Source: Cucumis sativus (Eukaryota; Streptophyta; Magnoliopsida; Cucurbitales; Cucurbitaceae). Taken from it: 64,000 bases of DNA. Shown in pieces: positions 1 to 12,059 of the stretch; the stretch's first letter is position 1, and every line of letters begins with the position of its first letter. A program made the translations under genes and the position numbers. Where the stretch lies: contig NC_026657.2 in NCBI RefSeq assembly GCF_000004075.3, positions 27,870,408 to 27,934,407 of the forward strand, read 5' to 3'. Under the pieces are notes generated by a model that was not told where the DNA came from, ran no database searches, and worked only from the letters and a program-made list of their open reading frames with translations.

Positions 1-2480
1 TGTTGCATTATGTTTACTTTTATTTTTACTAAAAAATTGAGTGGAATAAATTTGCATCTATCCTAATCTTTTTCTTTCAATTGCAATTCACTTTATATTT
101 ATTAAACTACTAAGTTGACCTTATACATTGTATTTAATTTCACTATTACTAATTATTGAAAGCATAAAAATTTGAGTTATTTTTAAAATGTACTTCAATC
201 AAGTATTTGTAAACTACCACTAGAGCAATAATTAACTACACCTAACCCTTATGTTTCTCACTTCACCCAACTTTTTTTTTCTTCACAAAATGTTTGATAT
301 TTACATTAATTCATATATCAAATGAATATGTAACTTAAAAATTTACAAAATAACTACATTTTTCAACCTCAAATTCAAATATAAATCACACCCAGGTGAT
401 ATTCGAAAAATAAGAATAACAAATCTTTATAATTGTGAAATGTTATTATTGTAACTTCACTAAATCTTGATTTTATTCACAGTTAGTTTGTTGTAGTTTT
501 TTTTTATAAATTATTTATTATCTTGTTTACTATGCAAAATTTTGAGAATACATTTAAATTTATTTAACCATTTTAATAATAATTAATTTGGAGTTGGAGA
601 TTTACGAAAAATACAAAGACAATAGAAAATATAGAAAATAGAATGTATAGTCCATTTTGACAAAGAATATTTCTATTGGGCTTCATCGTATAGAGGCCCA
701 TTAGGGTCGTTAAAGAGCACTATCATAACAAAATGATACAATATTTGGCAAGGGAAAGTTGAAAGAAACGTACAAAATATATATATGGGAAAGACACATA
801 CCATATTTTATCGGTTGGATTGGGTGCACTCGGTGCTTTCCTATCTCTCTATCATATAAAAGTAAAATTAAATTTTACTTTTTAAAAAAATAATTTTTAA
901 TCTCGTTCTTATGTGGTGGAGAGATGAGAAGTATGTAGATGAGAAGTACAGATTAAAATCTATTTAAATGATGTTTAAATTTTAAAACTATTTACATAAC
1001 TAAATCTATTTTCTATCTTTTTGCAACTAAACTAGTATATAAATTCGAAAAATTATATTACATTAGGGTGACAAATTAAGAATATGACACTTTTTATTGT
1101 ATGGAGTGTTTCAAGTGTATAACGGTAATGTATCATGTATATGAGTATATATCCTAATGTCAAAGATTTTCTCAAACTACAAATTTTCAAGTGAGCTTCA
1201 TTTAGCAACGATTTCACGTTCTACTTTTTAGTAATAGTGTTGAAACGTCAAAACAATAAGATAAGTTCTATTGAAAATAATATTCTTTAGATTTTAACAT
1301 GGAATTTAAAAATTCGAAAAATGGAAAGTAGATTGTTGTGTCATCAACAAATCTATTATCTTGAAAGAGACCTTCAATTAGAAGAAGTCAATTACTTTTT
1401 AAGGTTAACATAAACATTGTATAAACATGGGAGAACGAATTGAGAGAGAGAAAAAAAACTCTTAATCAGTAGTAGAAAATAAGAAAGGGGAAGAAGAAGA
1501 GTTATAGATATGTTTTGCAAAGATTTTACCAAGAAGGAATAAAAATGCTTTTAGATCTAAAAATTAATTTAAAGTATTGGATTCATTAAATCATAATTTT
1601 TTTGTAAGTTGATTTTGAAAATGGCAATAAAACATAAAAAAAAAAAAGGAAAAAAGAAAGAGGTGGTGGGGAGAAGCATTTTAAATTTATATAGAACTTT
1701 TGGCTCCCTTCCCCTCACCAAAGGAGAAGATATGAAGAAGACAATAAGTGTGTGTATTATAGATAAATTATATTGGAAACTTGCTAATTCAATATGCCCA
1801 ACTTGTTCCACATTATGGTTGAGACATGTAGTGCACCAATTGGGCTGCCTCTACCTCCTTCATAATTACATCACCTTATATTCATTTCTCTTTTCTACTC
1901 ATACCCATTAAATATATTTTGTTTTGTAAAATAATTGAATGAGGACTTTGCTATCGTTAGAACGCACCAAGAACAAGACAATTCGTGTATGTATGTATCT
2001 TGTAAAAAAGGAAATTCTCAACAACTTGTAGTGACACTCAAATTTAATTAAGTAAAATACAATAGCGTTCTGATCACAATTCTCCTTTCTTGCATTTTTC
2101 CGAGTATATATGATTATAAAATCGGTATTGATTATGAGTATAGTATGATGATAGGCCAAACAATTTGAACGACTTTTGTTTTCGAGTATATATGATTATA
2201 AAATATATATAATAAGAAGTTAGGAGTTGGGAAATTTTGGTGATGCATGGATGTGCCATGTTAGTTAGGAGAAGTTGACCATTCCAAAACGAAGATTGAA
2301 AGAAAGAGAGAGGAAGAACAATGAACCGTTAAAAAGGGAAGGATTCAACAAAGTCGTGGCTGCTCTTTTTCCTTCAACTTTCCTCCTCCATCTCCCCCAT
2401 GTCAAAAACGTCTTCCCATTTCCTTTCAATTCTTCTTCTCTAAACCCTTTTCATCTAACCCCCAGATTCTCCTTCTAATC
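1..2480. other. AT-rich intergenic DNA upstream of the Rab gene
   Basis: I see no gene here. Open frames of up to 100 codons (for example 1609-1911 on the + strand) have low-complexity, Lys/Phe-rich translations and no family resemblance. The last few hundred bases presumably carry the promoter and 5' leader of the Rab gene that starts at 2568. The leader is pyrimidine-rich (about 2340-2567), but no convincing TATA box was fixed. Confidence 0.6.
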
Positions 2481-2567
2481 CCATCAAGCGATCGATTGAT
2501 TGATTCTTCCTTCTCTTGATCGATCGCTTGGTGTTCCCTTTCCCCTCCATTCTCTTTTCTTTCAGAT

Positions 2568-4127
2568 ATGTCTAATTTGCAATCCAATTTCAATCAGAAG
2601 ATTGATTATGTTTTCAAGGTTGTCTTGATCGGGGATTCTGCGGTCGGCAAATCCCAACTCCTTTCTCGTTTTGCGAGGAATGAGTTCAGTTTGGATTCCA
2701 AGGCTACAATTGGAGTTGAATTCCAGACCAAGACGCTTAACATTGACCAGAAAGCTATCAAGGCTCAGATATGGGATACTGCTGGACAGGAGAGGTACAA
2801 AAACCGCCTTCTTTTTAGGGTTTTCCCTTTTCTTTCTTTCTTTTTTTTTTTCTTTCTTTAATTATATTGGATTTATTTCGACGATGTGTTAATTCTTTGT
2901 AAATCTTGAACTTACTAATGGGTCTTGCCAACTTTCTTTTTATGTGGTCGAAATGCACCTAATTTTGTGAAGATCTTCCTTCATATTATTGGTTTCAGAT
3001 TGTTCATGTTGATGATTTATCCGCATATTTAATTTTACTTCAACTTGTGAAGTACTTCCTAATAATACAGAAAGAAACTGCACTAAAACATTGTACAACT
3101 CTATCTTATGTCCCGTGTAATAAGTAGAATTGATGATAATCTTTTAACTGTGGCAACAATCTTTTTGTAACTTCTCAACTTCTTGTTTCTGTCTGATTCG
3201 GTTTACTTTTCTGTTTTTTCCCTCCCCCGCCCCTGCTACATCTTGGAACAGTGGGTTTTACAATTTCTTTATCACCAATATTCAATCCCTTGGTTGGGGC
3301 TCATATTGTTGATGTTTGACTTAATTATGTTAGTTTTCCATAGCCTTACATGGTAGATTGTACAACAGTGTCCCTTGAGTCCTAAGGAGGTCTTGGTTTG
3401 CTTTCGTGTTGTGACAAAGACTATAGTTCGAAAAATTACCTGTCTAACATGATGTTTGCCATTAGCATAGCCGTGATATTGCCTATGGTTTGCATGAATA
3501 TTTGCTTAGAGCAATCAAGCCGTGATATTGTTTTATAACCTTCATATAGTTGCTGTGGACAATATGGGAAAATTTTATACGTTGGTGGATTGTTCAAACT
3601 TTCGTTCCACAGTTGATGAAACTACTTCTTAAAAGCTGCAGATTTTTCTTCTTTTCTCTGATTAGTGATTAGTGATGGTTTTCAGGTATCGTGCAGTGAC
3701 AAGTGCATATTACAGAGGTGCCGTGGGGGCAATGCTGGTCTACGACATGACGAAGCGTCAGACATTCGATCATATAGCTAGGTGGTTAGAGGAACTGCGT
3801 GGCCATGCAGACAAGAATATCGTTATCATGCTTATAGGAAACAAGTCCGATCTAGGTTCTCTTCGTGTTGTGCCTACAGAAGACGCAAAAGAGTTTGCTC
3901 AAATGGAGAATCTGTCTTTTATGGAAACATCAGCACTTGAGGCAACTAATGTAGAGGCAGCATTCAATACCATACTGACAGAAATTTACCGAGTTATTAG
4001 CAAGAAGGCGCTGATTGCAAACGATGAAACTGATTCTGGAGGAAGCTCATCACTCCTCAAAGGAACAAAAATTGTTGTCCCCGGACAAGAGCCTCAAGCT
4101 GCAAGCTCTGGTTGTTGCCGGAGTTGA
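2568..4127 (+). CDS. Rab GTPase, RABA4 (Rab11-like) subfamily
   Basis: Two coding exons, 2568-2794 and 3686-4127, join in phase 2 inside an Arg codon (AG|gtacaa ... ttcag|G). They give 669 nt and 222 aa. All G-box motifs are visible: P-loop GDSAVGKS (residues 22-29), switch [18 protein letters not shown] with the catalytic Gln, NKSD for guanine recognition, and ETSALEATN. The C-terminus SSGCCRS is a double-Cys geranylgeranylation signal. The N-terminal stretch and the [20 protein letters not shown] block fit plant RABA4, closest in memory to the RABA4d/RABA4c type. RABA4 proteins act at the trans-Golgi/endosome, direct secretory vesicles to the growing cell surface, and recruit PI4-kinase beta in tip-growing cells. 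The intron position in the G3 motif is normal for plant Rabs. Nothing looks broken. The subfamily number is a judgement from motif memory. Confidence 0.95.
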
Positions 4128-4920
4128 CAAAGTATTCTCCCTTGGTTTCACCACATAATTTTCACATGAATTGCTCCTTCTTACACTTTACAGCTTACAC
4201 AAATACAAGCCCATCAGCCGCTAGAAGAGCAGAAGAAGAAGAAAGATAGCAAGTGGTTGATCTCTATCTAATCTTTAATTTTGGTCTTCAGGAGACTAGT
4301 GTAATTCATATACTTTTGAGTTGATCATACAAGGTAAATAGTTTCTCTGCTTTAAGCTTTTTGTTTAGAGGCTTTATTGCCAACATAATCTTCATTTTGG
4401 TTGAGTAAAATCTTCATTTTGTCATTCAATTCTTGTCTTCCTGTCTGTAAACCTTCAACATAAATATGGAAGATAACCGAATTTCAGGAATGGCCAACTG
4501 AGTTCCCCCTCTCGAAATATGGGAAATGATTATAGAGTTTTAGATCATTATGGGATTTGACTCTTAACTATAGATTAAATCACACCAGAAATTTGATGGA
4601 TGAATAATTGCTCTTAAACAAGTAGATAATACAAATACACTAGGATAGTAGTGGTTGTTTTTGGGTGTGTTTCGTTTAACTTTACAAGAGATTAAGTGTT
4701 TTAGGACGCGTTTGGTTTGCCAATGGCTCAAAATAACTTTTGAAACTTTAGTCAATCAAAACTGACCCATATTTAATAATTTTGATTCAAATTGTTCATG
4801 TAATAGTAGTACATAAACTATTATTATTATAAACTTGAAACGAAATTGATTATCAAACGTTTGATCATGAACTGTTTACATTGAAGCACCAAATGGATCA
4901 AAATGTAACATAGGAAAAAG
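4128..4920. other. Rab 3' flank and spacer
   Basis: This stretch holds the probable 3' UTR of the Rab gene (4128 to about 4480) and AT-rich spacer. No gene or recognised repeat is visible. A short open frame at 4564-4755 (- strand) has no recognisable content. Confidence 0.5.
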
Positions 4921-4924
4921 CAAA

Positions 4925-5450
4925 AGAGGGTTGGCCATTCCTAAAGTCAACCCTTGTCCTGGTTGCCTATCAACCTTAGTTTCTTCCCCATCTCCAACCA
5001 CCTTTCAATCAAAGCACTGAACCAGAGTAGCAGTTGTTGTATTCAGTCGAAACTGTATCCCTTATTGGTCTCAATTTGATATTTTTAAGATGACAAAGCC
5101 AAATACCTCCATGGACGAAATTCATTAGGTTCACTCCACACTCGAGTGTCTCTCATAATTAATTGCAAAGAGATTGATTGCAACTGTTGTTTCTTGTGGC
5201 ACGTCGTAGCCTCCAATCTTGCAACTTTGACAACATTCTCTTATGTTGATTGGTACTGATGGGTAGAGCCTCAAAGTTTCCTTGACAACAGCTTGCAAAT
5301 AAGGGTGTTGAGGAATGTCTTCCTCTTCCACAAGTTTTCCTGATGTTCCAACCACAAATTCTATCTCATTTCAGAATGGTTGATTAGTTCAGCTATTACA
5401 CGCTGGATGGCTACTGATGAAGTATCTGTACCAGCCATGAAAAAATCTCT
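4925..5450 (-). pseudogene. Decayed cytochrome P450 last-exon fragment
   Basis: Read on the - strand, this is a broken copy of the last exon of a CYP71-clan P450 related to the two intact genes further right. In order: an acceptor-like AACAG near 5450, then the I-helix DFFMAGTDTSS. A stop and frameshift follow in the segment after NHSEM (about 5350-5375). Next come the K-helix KETLR (ExxR), RECCQSCKIGGYDVP, and a second frameshift after LFAI (about 5150). The reading then resumes with IMRDTRVWSEPNEF and FRPWRYL. The haem-binding loop with its Cys is missing. The C-terminal remnant TLVQCFD has TGA where Trp is expected (CFDWK). The last recognisable piece is MANPLL near 4925. Exons 1 and 2 were not found upstream. 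It cannot encode a working enzyme. It keeps the canonical AGTDTS motif, unlike the intact paralogues. Confidence 0.88.
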
Positions 5451-5459
5451 GTTTTTTTT

Positions 5460-7520
5460 TTTTACAATGAATTAGTAATTCTAAGTGAGATGATACAACA
5501 CAGAGTAGGTAGGTAGTAAGGACAAAAAGTTACAAGTTTAGTCTATGAACATTCAAACTAAAACTAATTTGTGCATCTATTTGATCCCTAAACTTTTAAT
5601 TTGTTGTTTGATAAGTCTCGAGCTTTCAATTTTATGTTTACAGTTTTTTTAGACCCGTTAGGCAATTGTTTTGTTTTTAAACTTAAATCTATCAACATTC
5701 ATTCCACCTCAAATTTTTTTTGCATTTTGTGTTTGTCTACCAATGTTATCAAAATCGAAGTCAAATTTTAAAAACAAAAAAAAGTTTTTGCTTTTAGATT
5801 TTGAATAAAAATTTAACTTTAATAGTTAACAAAGATAAGTTGCAAACTATGGAGAAAAAACAAAAACAAAAACAAATTTGTTATAAACAGTACCTTGATT
5901 TTCAACTTCATGTTTAATAGATTTTTAATGGACTAGGAGACATAAATTTTAAAATTATGCTTAATAGAATTCTGAACTTTAATTTTTAGTTTATTATGTA
6001 CTCACTTTAAAAATTCCTTGAACAAGTCAACACTAAACTTATAATTTAATGTAACCCTTCTCAAGGGAAAATCAAACTGAAGAACACTAATTGTTTGAAT
6101 TTTTATTTTGGTCGGCGAGAATTTAGATGAACGAGAATATTTTTAAAATTTTTTATGCTCGAAGGTATTTATAAATTTTTTTGGAGTATTTTCTAATCGA
6201 AACTTTAACTTTCCAACCTAAACTAAGTATAAGAGGATTTTTGAACCTTTTTATAAAAGTTTAAGGGCATTTTTTTTTGTTTAATCTAACCTTTTTCAAT
6301 TAACCTTTCTGTTTTGTGTAGCCACTAGTTAAAAAGGAAAAAATATAATATCAAATTACATTTTTGTCTTTTTTTCAGTTAAATTAAAAGTTTAATGGAT
6401 AAAGTTTTTGGTTTTTGAAAATTAAACTAAGTTAAATATATTAAATTTAAATTTGAGAATTACTTAATAGTTGGAATCTGAATTTGAAATTGTTGTAGCT
6501 TTCAAAATAATTGATTATAATAATAATTTGAGAAAAATGAATGGCAACATATAGTAAAAAACATTTGCTAAATTTCAATATTAAAGTCAAAAGAGCATAA
6601 TGAGGTTTTTGATCAAAGTAGGAAATTGTTTTGATTTAGTATAAATGATCAACCTAAACATATTATATCAATTGTATATCGATCTTCACAATCTCAAACT
6701 TACTACTAACATAACTATTTAAAATTTTTATATGCTTTTAAATTGAAAATAAACTTCATTTTTATCTAAATTATTTTATACAAATTTTTTAAAAAATTGG
6801 TATTAAGAATTGAGAAGTGAAAAGACAACAACGAGAAAAAACCATATTTATAATTTTTTTTTAAAGATAAAGTTTGCTAGAGAAGATACCAAATTTTCCA
6901 TTATATAGATGATTTATTCGTGTCAGTTAAGATTTGTTCACGGTTGATTTTTACTTGATTGATCTCAAACAAACATTAATCTTGATGTCAAGAAAACAAC
7001 AGGGGCGTTTACAAAAAGACAGTATATCTTTTTTTTTTTATAATAGAGTCATTAAATTTTCTAAATTACAAAAATAGCAAAATTAAAACCGATAGTGATC
7101 GAATAGCCTTTTGATAGTAGTATATATCTAATTAGTTAGTCATATTTACAATATAAAAAAAAAAGTGTGATAAAGTTTTTTGAATCCAACAACTCCTACT
7201 GGAGGGGTGGCTACAACTATTTTTTTTTTTTATATTGAGATCCACCACTCTCCATACATTTCTTTAAAATATTCAATCGTTTTTTCTTTTTTAAAAATAT
7301 TTAAACCATTTTTTTAGCGTGAGTGATGAAAGAAATGAACAAAGATTGATGCACTGAGTATGATTATACATTCATGATATTCTTGAATTCCATTATTAAT
7401 AGTTATTAATATGCATTTGTTCAGTACAAACCAAAAAAAACCTTAAGAACACATGATGAAAAAGTCTAAGAATAGAGAAGGCCAAACCTCCCATGGCAGA
7501 TTGTCACAATGAGGTCAATG
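5460..7520. other. AT-rich spacer between P450 fragment and P450-A
   Basis: About 2 kb of AT-rich DNA with homopolymer runs. I looked for remains of P450 exon 1 or exon 2 belonging to the fragment at 4.9-5.4 kb and saw none. No gene, RNA or recognisable transposon end was found. Confidence 0.5.
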
Positions 7521-7523
7521 GCT

Positions 7524-10500
7524 TTACTGAGCAACAAAAGGAGTTGAATGAGAAACAGGCACACAGATCAATGGATGAGCCATTGGCAAACTAATTCCTG
7601 TTCCAATCTCCATATTCACCTTCTCTTCATCTCCATCTTTCCCAACCTTCCAATCAAAGCACTGAACCAATGCCGCCACCGTCCTATTGATCGTGTTGAA
7701 CGCTAACAATGACCCCGGGCATCCCCTTCTTCCTCCTCCGAATGGCACAAAGCTGAAGCTCTGTCCCTTAATCTCATATTGAATGTGTTTCGTTCCTTCT
7801 TCTTTACTGGAATTCTCATTGTAGAATCTCTCAGGCCGAAATTCGTCTGGATTCTCCCACAGATTTGGATCCCGCATTATCGCAAACAGGTCCACTGCAA
7901 CCATGATGTCCTTTGGAATATCGTATCCATTCACCTTGCAAGTTTCTCGGCACGCTCGTCTCGCCACCGGCACCGCTGGATACAGCCGGAGACACTCCTT
8001 TACTACCGCCTGCGTGTACGGAAGATTTGTAACATCCGTTTCTTCCACAAGTCTCGTCCCGGCGACTGATTCGATCTCTCGCCGCACCTTCTGGAACACA
8101 TCCGGATGGTTCATTAGTTCCGCCATTGCCCACTGCATAACCTCAGCCGACGTTCCGGTGCCGGCAATGAACAGATCCTAAGAGGAATAAATCAAATGTT
8201 AGTTGTTACGAAATCCCGAAACAAAAAATGCTACATAACACAAAACAATGGTGCTTCTAAGTAAGGGTGTTGGTACTTGATCAATCGAAAGGTCAGTCGA
8301 GAGATACAAGAGAGTCTTATAATATTAGGATTTAGAACAGAGGAAACAAAGAATTAGAATGGTTTACAAATGGAACTCACAAGTAAGAAGGCTTTGATGT
8401 GATTTCTAGTCATTTTGAACTCGGCTTTCTCATCCAAATATGCTTTGAGTAATATATCCATGAGATCGCGGTCTTCTCTTTCGAGGCCGTGGATTTTGGC
8501 TCGTTGTTCGTGTTGTTGCAGAATGTTTTCAAGGAGAAGGTCGAATCGGACATTGATTTGGAGAGCTTTGTTGCCAAAGAGCCAGAAGGGAAGCCTCTTC
8601 AATGGACCTCGGGTGAAGAGATCTCCGAAAGCCATCTTTGTAGCAATTTCAATGGTGTCGTTAACCAAAATTCTGATCTTCTCTGCTTCGTTGTTCTCTT
8701 CGGAACATCTTGTGCTCATCATCATTCTGCAGATGCTGTTGTTTGTGAGCTTAATCAACTCTGCCCCCAAGTCCACTGACTGTTTTCCATTTCAACAACA
8801 ATTCATTAATTCATTATTTTCCCTCTTAATTATTTATTAAATGCATGTTTGATCAATCAATATTTATTTAGTGATTTAAATTTATTTTTCTTAATACAAT
8901 TTTTTCAAAAGTATTCACTCATATCAACATTTACACAACACTCATTCAATCCCACAAAAAAAAAAACAAGTATGTGTTTAAATAATATAACGTTAAAGGT
9001 CGATTGTGTTACGTTCTTGTTCAATTGGCGATGTAAGAAGTATGAAATTAAATTGATATGATTACAAAAGTTTGATACAAATTCTTCTTTGATATTTAAA
9101 TTAATATAATTATTAGTTGATAATTTTAATTAGAAAAATTATTGAAAAATATATACAAAATAATACAAAAAAAAAAAACTTAAAATTCTATCAATGCAAC
9201 AATAATTTTGTTTTGCTATATTTGAGAATGTTCATTTTAATTATACCATCCAAAATTGAAGGTTATAAATTGAAATATATCTTAACATAGTTAATTTTCA
9301 ATCTTCCCTTTAATAGTACATGTAAGACCCAAACTTTAGGTAGTGTAAATTTTTCAAAGTGTAAATTTTCCAAAGAGTTTAAGAGGTTTGAAAGAAGAAA
9401 TTTTTTTTATTAAGTATCAAGGAATAGTACTTTAGGCGTTTTGAGTGTTTAAGGTTGGCAAGAAAGAAGGATCATAGAGATTGGACATTTTAGCTAACTT
9501 CGAAAAAGAGTTTCTCGCAACTCACTTGCTTGAGCAATTTCAGACAAATTGGTCTTGAAAGTTCAAAAAATGAGTCTAGTTTATCGAGGAAGGCGACTGG
9601 GCATTTTTGATATGAGAAAGTTGGCATTTTGGATAAGAGAATGCGAGAAGGTCAGTTCGCGAGTAAATATGAGTAAGATGCACTCTCAGAAGGCTATATA
9701 ACGCATAGTTTGGTGTTTTGATCTAAAAGTTTGCAGTAAGAAAGTTAAGACATTTTGAAACAACTTTATAGAAGAAATTATTTTCATTTGAATTCTGAAT
9801 CTTAAGTTATAAGGCTCTAAAGAAGAAGTAGAGTTCTAGCCGATAATAAGTTTTGGGCAGTAGAGGTTAGTGGCCGAGCCTAAGAAATTAGCATGACATG
9901 TTGGACATGTGTTTTGGATTAAGAGAGGTTTTTCGAGACGTTTTGAGGTTGTTTTTATGATTTAGGAAACTTTAAGTAAGTTTGATGTTTTAAAATAAAA
10001 GGGTATTAATTGGAGTTCTTTTCCATTATTTCAGGACAAGAGATATTTGGACTAGCATATCGACGAAAGGTTTGATATGCGATCTGTGAGTGAAAAATGA
10101 GTTTACTAAAGTTATTTCAACTTATGATATATGAGTAGTAAAATGATTCCTAAAGAATAATTCTAATATGTTTTACAAGTTATTATTTAGGTATGCTTTT
10201 TAAGCGAGCCTTATTTTTGTTTATCAACATGTTTATGAAAAAGTGTTAAAGCGTGTTATTTAGAAAAGTGTTCTAAGCATGAGTTTATAAATGATTTTAG
10301 CAAGCATGTATTTATAAGATTTACAAGCAATGATTTATGAAAAACATGAGTTTAATATAATGGTTTTAAAGAGAAAACCATGGTACTTTATATACCGAGT
10401 TCTTGATGGTCAATGTGCATAGTCAGGGATATAGGGCTATGCTAACCACTAAGTCACTACCATCGAGTTCATGCAAGAATAATATTACCAAATGTGTTCT

Positions 10501-11986
10501 ACTATCTTGATCGAGTTTATTATGAATAGTATGACCGAACGTGCTTTGCTATTCTATTGAGGTTTAATTGGATAGTATGATCGAAGGTGCTCTGCTATCT
10601 TGTTTAAGTTTTTCTAGGTATAGAGTATACAAAGTTAAATGAATATTCGAATGTTAGAAAGTGTTCAGTTTAAAGAGATTTCTTAAAATTATATGGTATG
10701 TTTATGAAATGTTTAAAGTATGTTTGTTTTAAAAGTCTATTTTATAAAACCATCACTTACTAGGCTTTTTAGCTCATCCTTTTAAAATATTTTTCCACTT
10801 TTCAGGTAGAGGTCGTGATCCGAGAACCTAACCGTTGTTTTCAAGACTCCTGAGCGAAGTTGTTGATAGTTTATATATTAAAGATCAGTTTTAATCTTAT
10901 CGTGTACATGGTTTTGCTTAAGGTTAAGTGTTGTTGTATAATTTATGTTTGATATGTAAGTAAAGTTTGTAATCAATGACATTTAGCCTCGACTACCTGT
11001 TTAAAGTATAAGAAGTTGTTCAAGTTGTTTCTCGTAGTTTCTGTTGCATAAGTTTTAATTTTTTCTAAGTTGTTTAGCATTGTAAAAGAATAGTAGTTAG
11101 GATCAATTGATGTTGTTAAGAACGGTTGGCTTCATGCCACATTTCGGGTTGAATACGTAGGTGCTCGAGGCGGGGTGGGGTGTGGCATTATATTTTTTAA
11201 AAAAATATTTATAAAATACAGTAAAATTTTAAAAATTATTCCTAATAAAAGACAATAATAGAAGTATATCAATAATTGATTATTGAGTCTAAAATCGTGG
11301 TAAAAATGTGACCTAAACTTTTATATCATAATTAATTTTAATTTTTTAATTAATTAGTAATTAATAGAAATTAAGAATAAAAGAAAAAACCATAGCTTGC
11401 AAAAAAAATCTAATAAAGAAATAGTGAAGAAAACAGAAAAGGAGTTAGTTAGTTAAGAGAGTACCTGCTTCTGCTTGGAACAGAGCAGCAACTTTTGAAG
11501 CATACGAAGGATCTCTTCATTCCTCACAAATCGCGATCGTGCAAGCTGTGGCGCCGCAAGAACCTCCATCATCGTCAGCTTCTTCATATACCGCCAATAA
11601 TCCCCGTACGGAGCGCCAAGGAATCCCACTTTTCCGTACGGATACTCCTCGCTGAAGGCGAAATCAGGTCGGGAGGAGAAGGTGAGATCGTGCGTTTTGA
11701 AGATCTCAGCAGCGAGGGAGGCGGAGGAGACGAGGACGTACTGCAGAGCGCCGAGGCGGATGTGGAGGAGCGGACCGTACTTAGAGGAGATGTTGAAGAA
11801 GGATTTGTGAGTGGCAGGGAGGAGGAGATGGAGGTGGCCGATGACTGGGAGCGGCGGTGGAGATGGAGGTAGAGTGAGATTTGCGGAGGCGGATTTGGAG
11901 GGTTTGTGGAGGAAGAAGAAGAGAAGGAGAGAGGAGAGGAAGAAGAGGAGAAGGTAGAGAGTGTAGTGAAGAGCGGCGTCCGGCAT
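7524..11986 (-). CDS. Cytochrome P450-A, CYP71 clan (CYP93/705/712-like)
   Basis: Three exons: 11986-11465, 8779-8381 and 8177-7524 (522+399+654 nt, both introns phase 0), giving 524 aa. The N-terminus has a hydrophobic ER anchor (about residues 8-27) and a Pro-rich hinge LPPSPPPLPVIGH. Later come the C-helix WRYMKK, the I-helix AGTGTS (312-317), ExxR in KECLR (E368, R371), PERF, and the haem loop FGGGRRGCPG with Cys460. This is a membrane-bound haem monooxygenase fold of normal length. The substrate is unknown. The closest families by eye are CYP93, CYP705 and CYP712, which include flavonoid and terpenoid oxidases. Oddities: Gly315 replaces the I-helix acid, and intron 1 (2685 bp) lies at a different place from intron 1 of P450-B and holds a probable solo LTR. 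Because exon 1 is so far away, a chimeric origin is possible, but the reading frame joins cleanly. Confidence 0.9.
9321..11187. mobile_element. Probable solo LTR (Ty3/gypsy type) in P450-A intron 1
   Basis: The block begins TGTAAGACCC and ends GGGGTGTGGCA, so it has TG...CA ends. The span is about 1.87 kb, with a base composition less AT-rich than its flanks. Inside is text typical of long plant gypsy LTRs: a stretch reading CATCACTTACTAGGCTTTT, then TTTTCAGGTAGAGGTCGTGA near 10800, and GGTGCTCGAGGCGGGGTGGG just before the end. No gag-pol coding was seen, hence solo. The flanking 5-mers are GTACA and TTATA, matching at only 3 of 5 positions, so target duplication is unproven. The superfamily call rests on recognition of LTR style, not on a search. 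Confidence 0.65.
10481..10612. repeat. Three degenerate ~45-bp units inside the solo LTR
   Basis: Three copies of a motif of the form aatagtatgaccgaa-gtgct-tgctat-ttg are seen, starting near 10481, 10524 and 10570. The second and third are closest (ATAGTATGACCGAACGTGCT versus ATAGTATGATCGAAGGTGCT). Short tandem units are common in the U3 part of long plant LTRs. Confidence 0.6.
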
Positions 11987-12043
11987 TATTGTTAGGTGTG
12001 TGTGGAAGGAAGAAGGGAGTGAAGTGAATTTGATGGGGTTATA

Positions 12044-12051
12044 TATTTATA
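12044..12051 (-). promoter_or_regulatory. TATA box of P450-A
   Basis: TATAAATA on the - strand lies 58 nt upstream of the ATG at 11986. P450-B has a weaker TTATATGA at the same distance from its own ATG. That supports both start choices and a leader of about 25-30 nt. Confidence 0.55.
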
Positions 12052-12059
12052 TGATTGAA

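Noticed and set aside
11495-11872. 125-codon + strand frame opposite P450-A exon 1
   Set aside because: It is antisense to a well-supported exon. The Glu/Gly-rich translation is an artefact of GC-rich codons read backwards.
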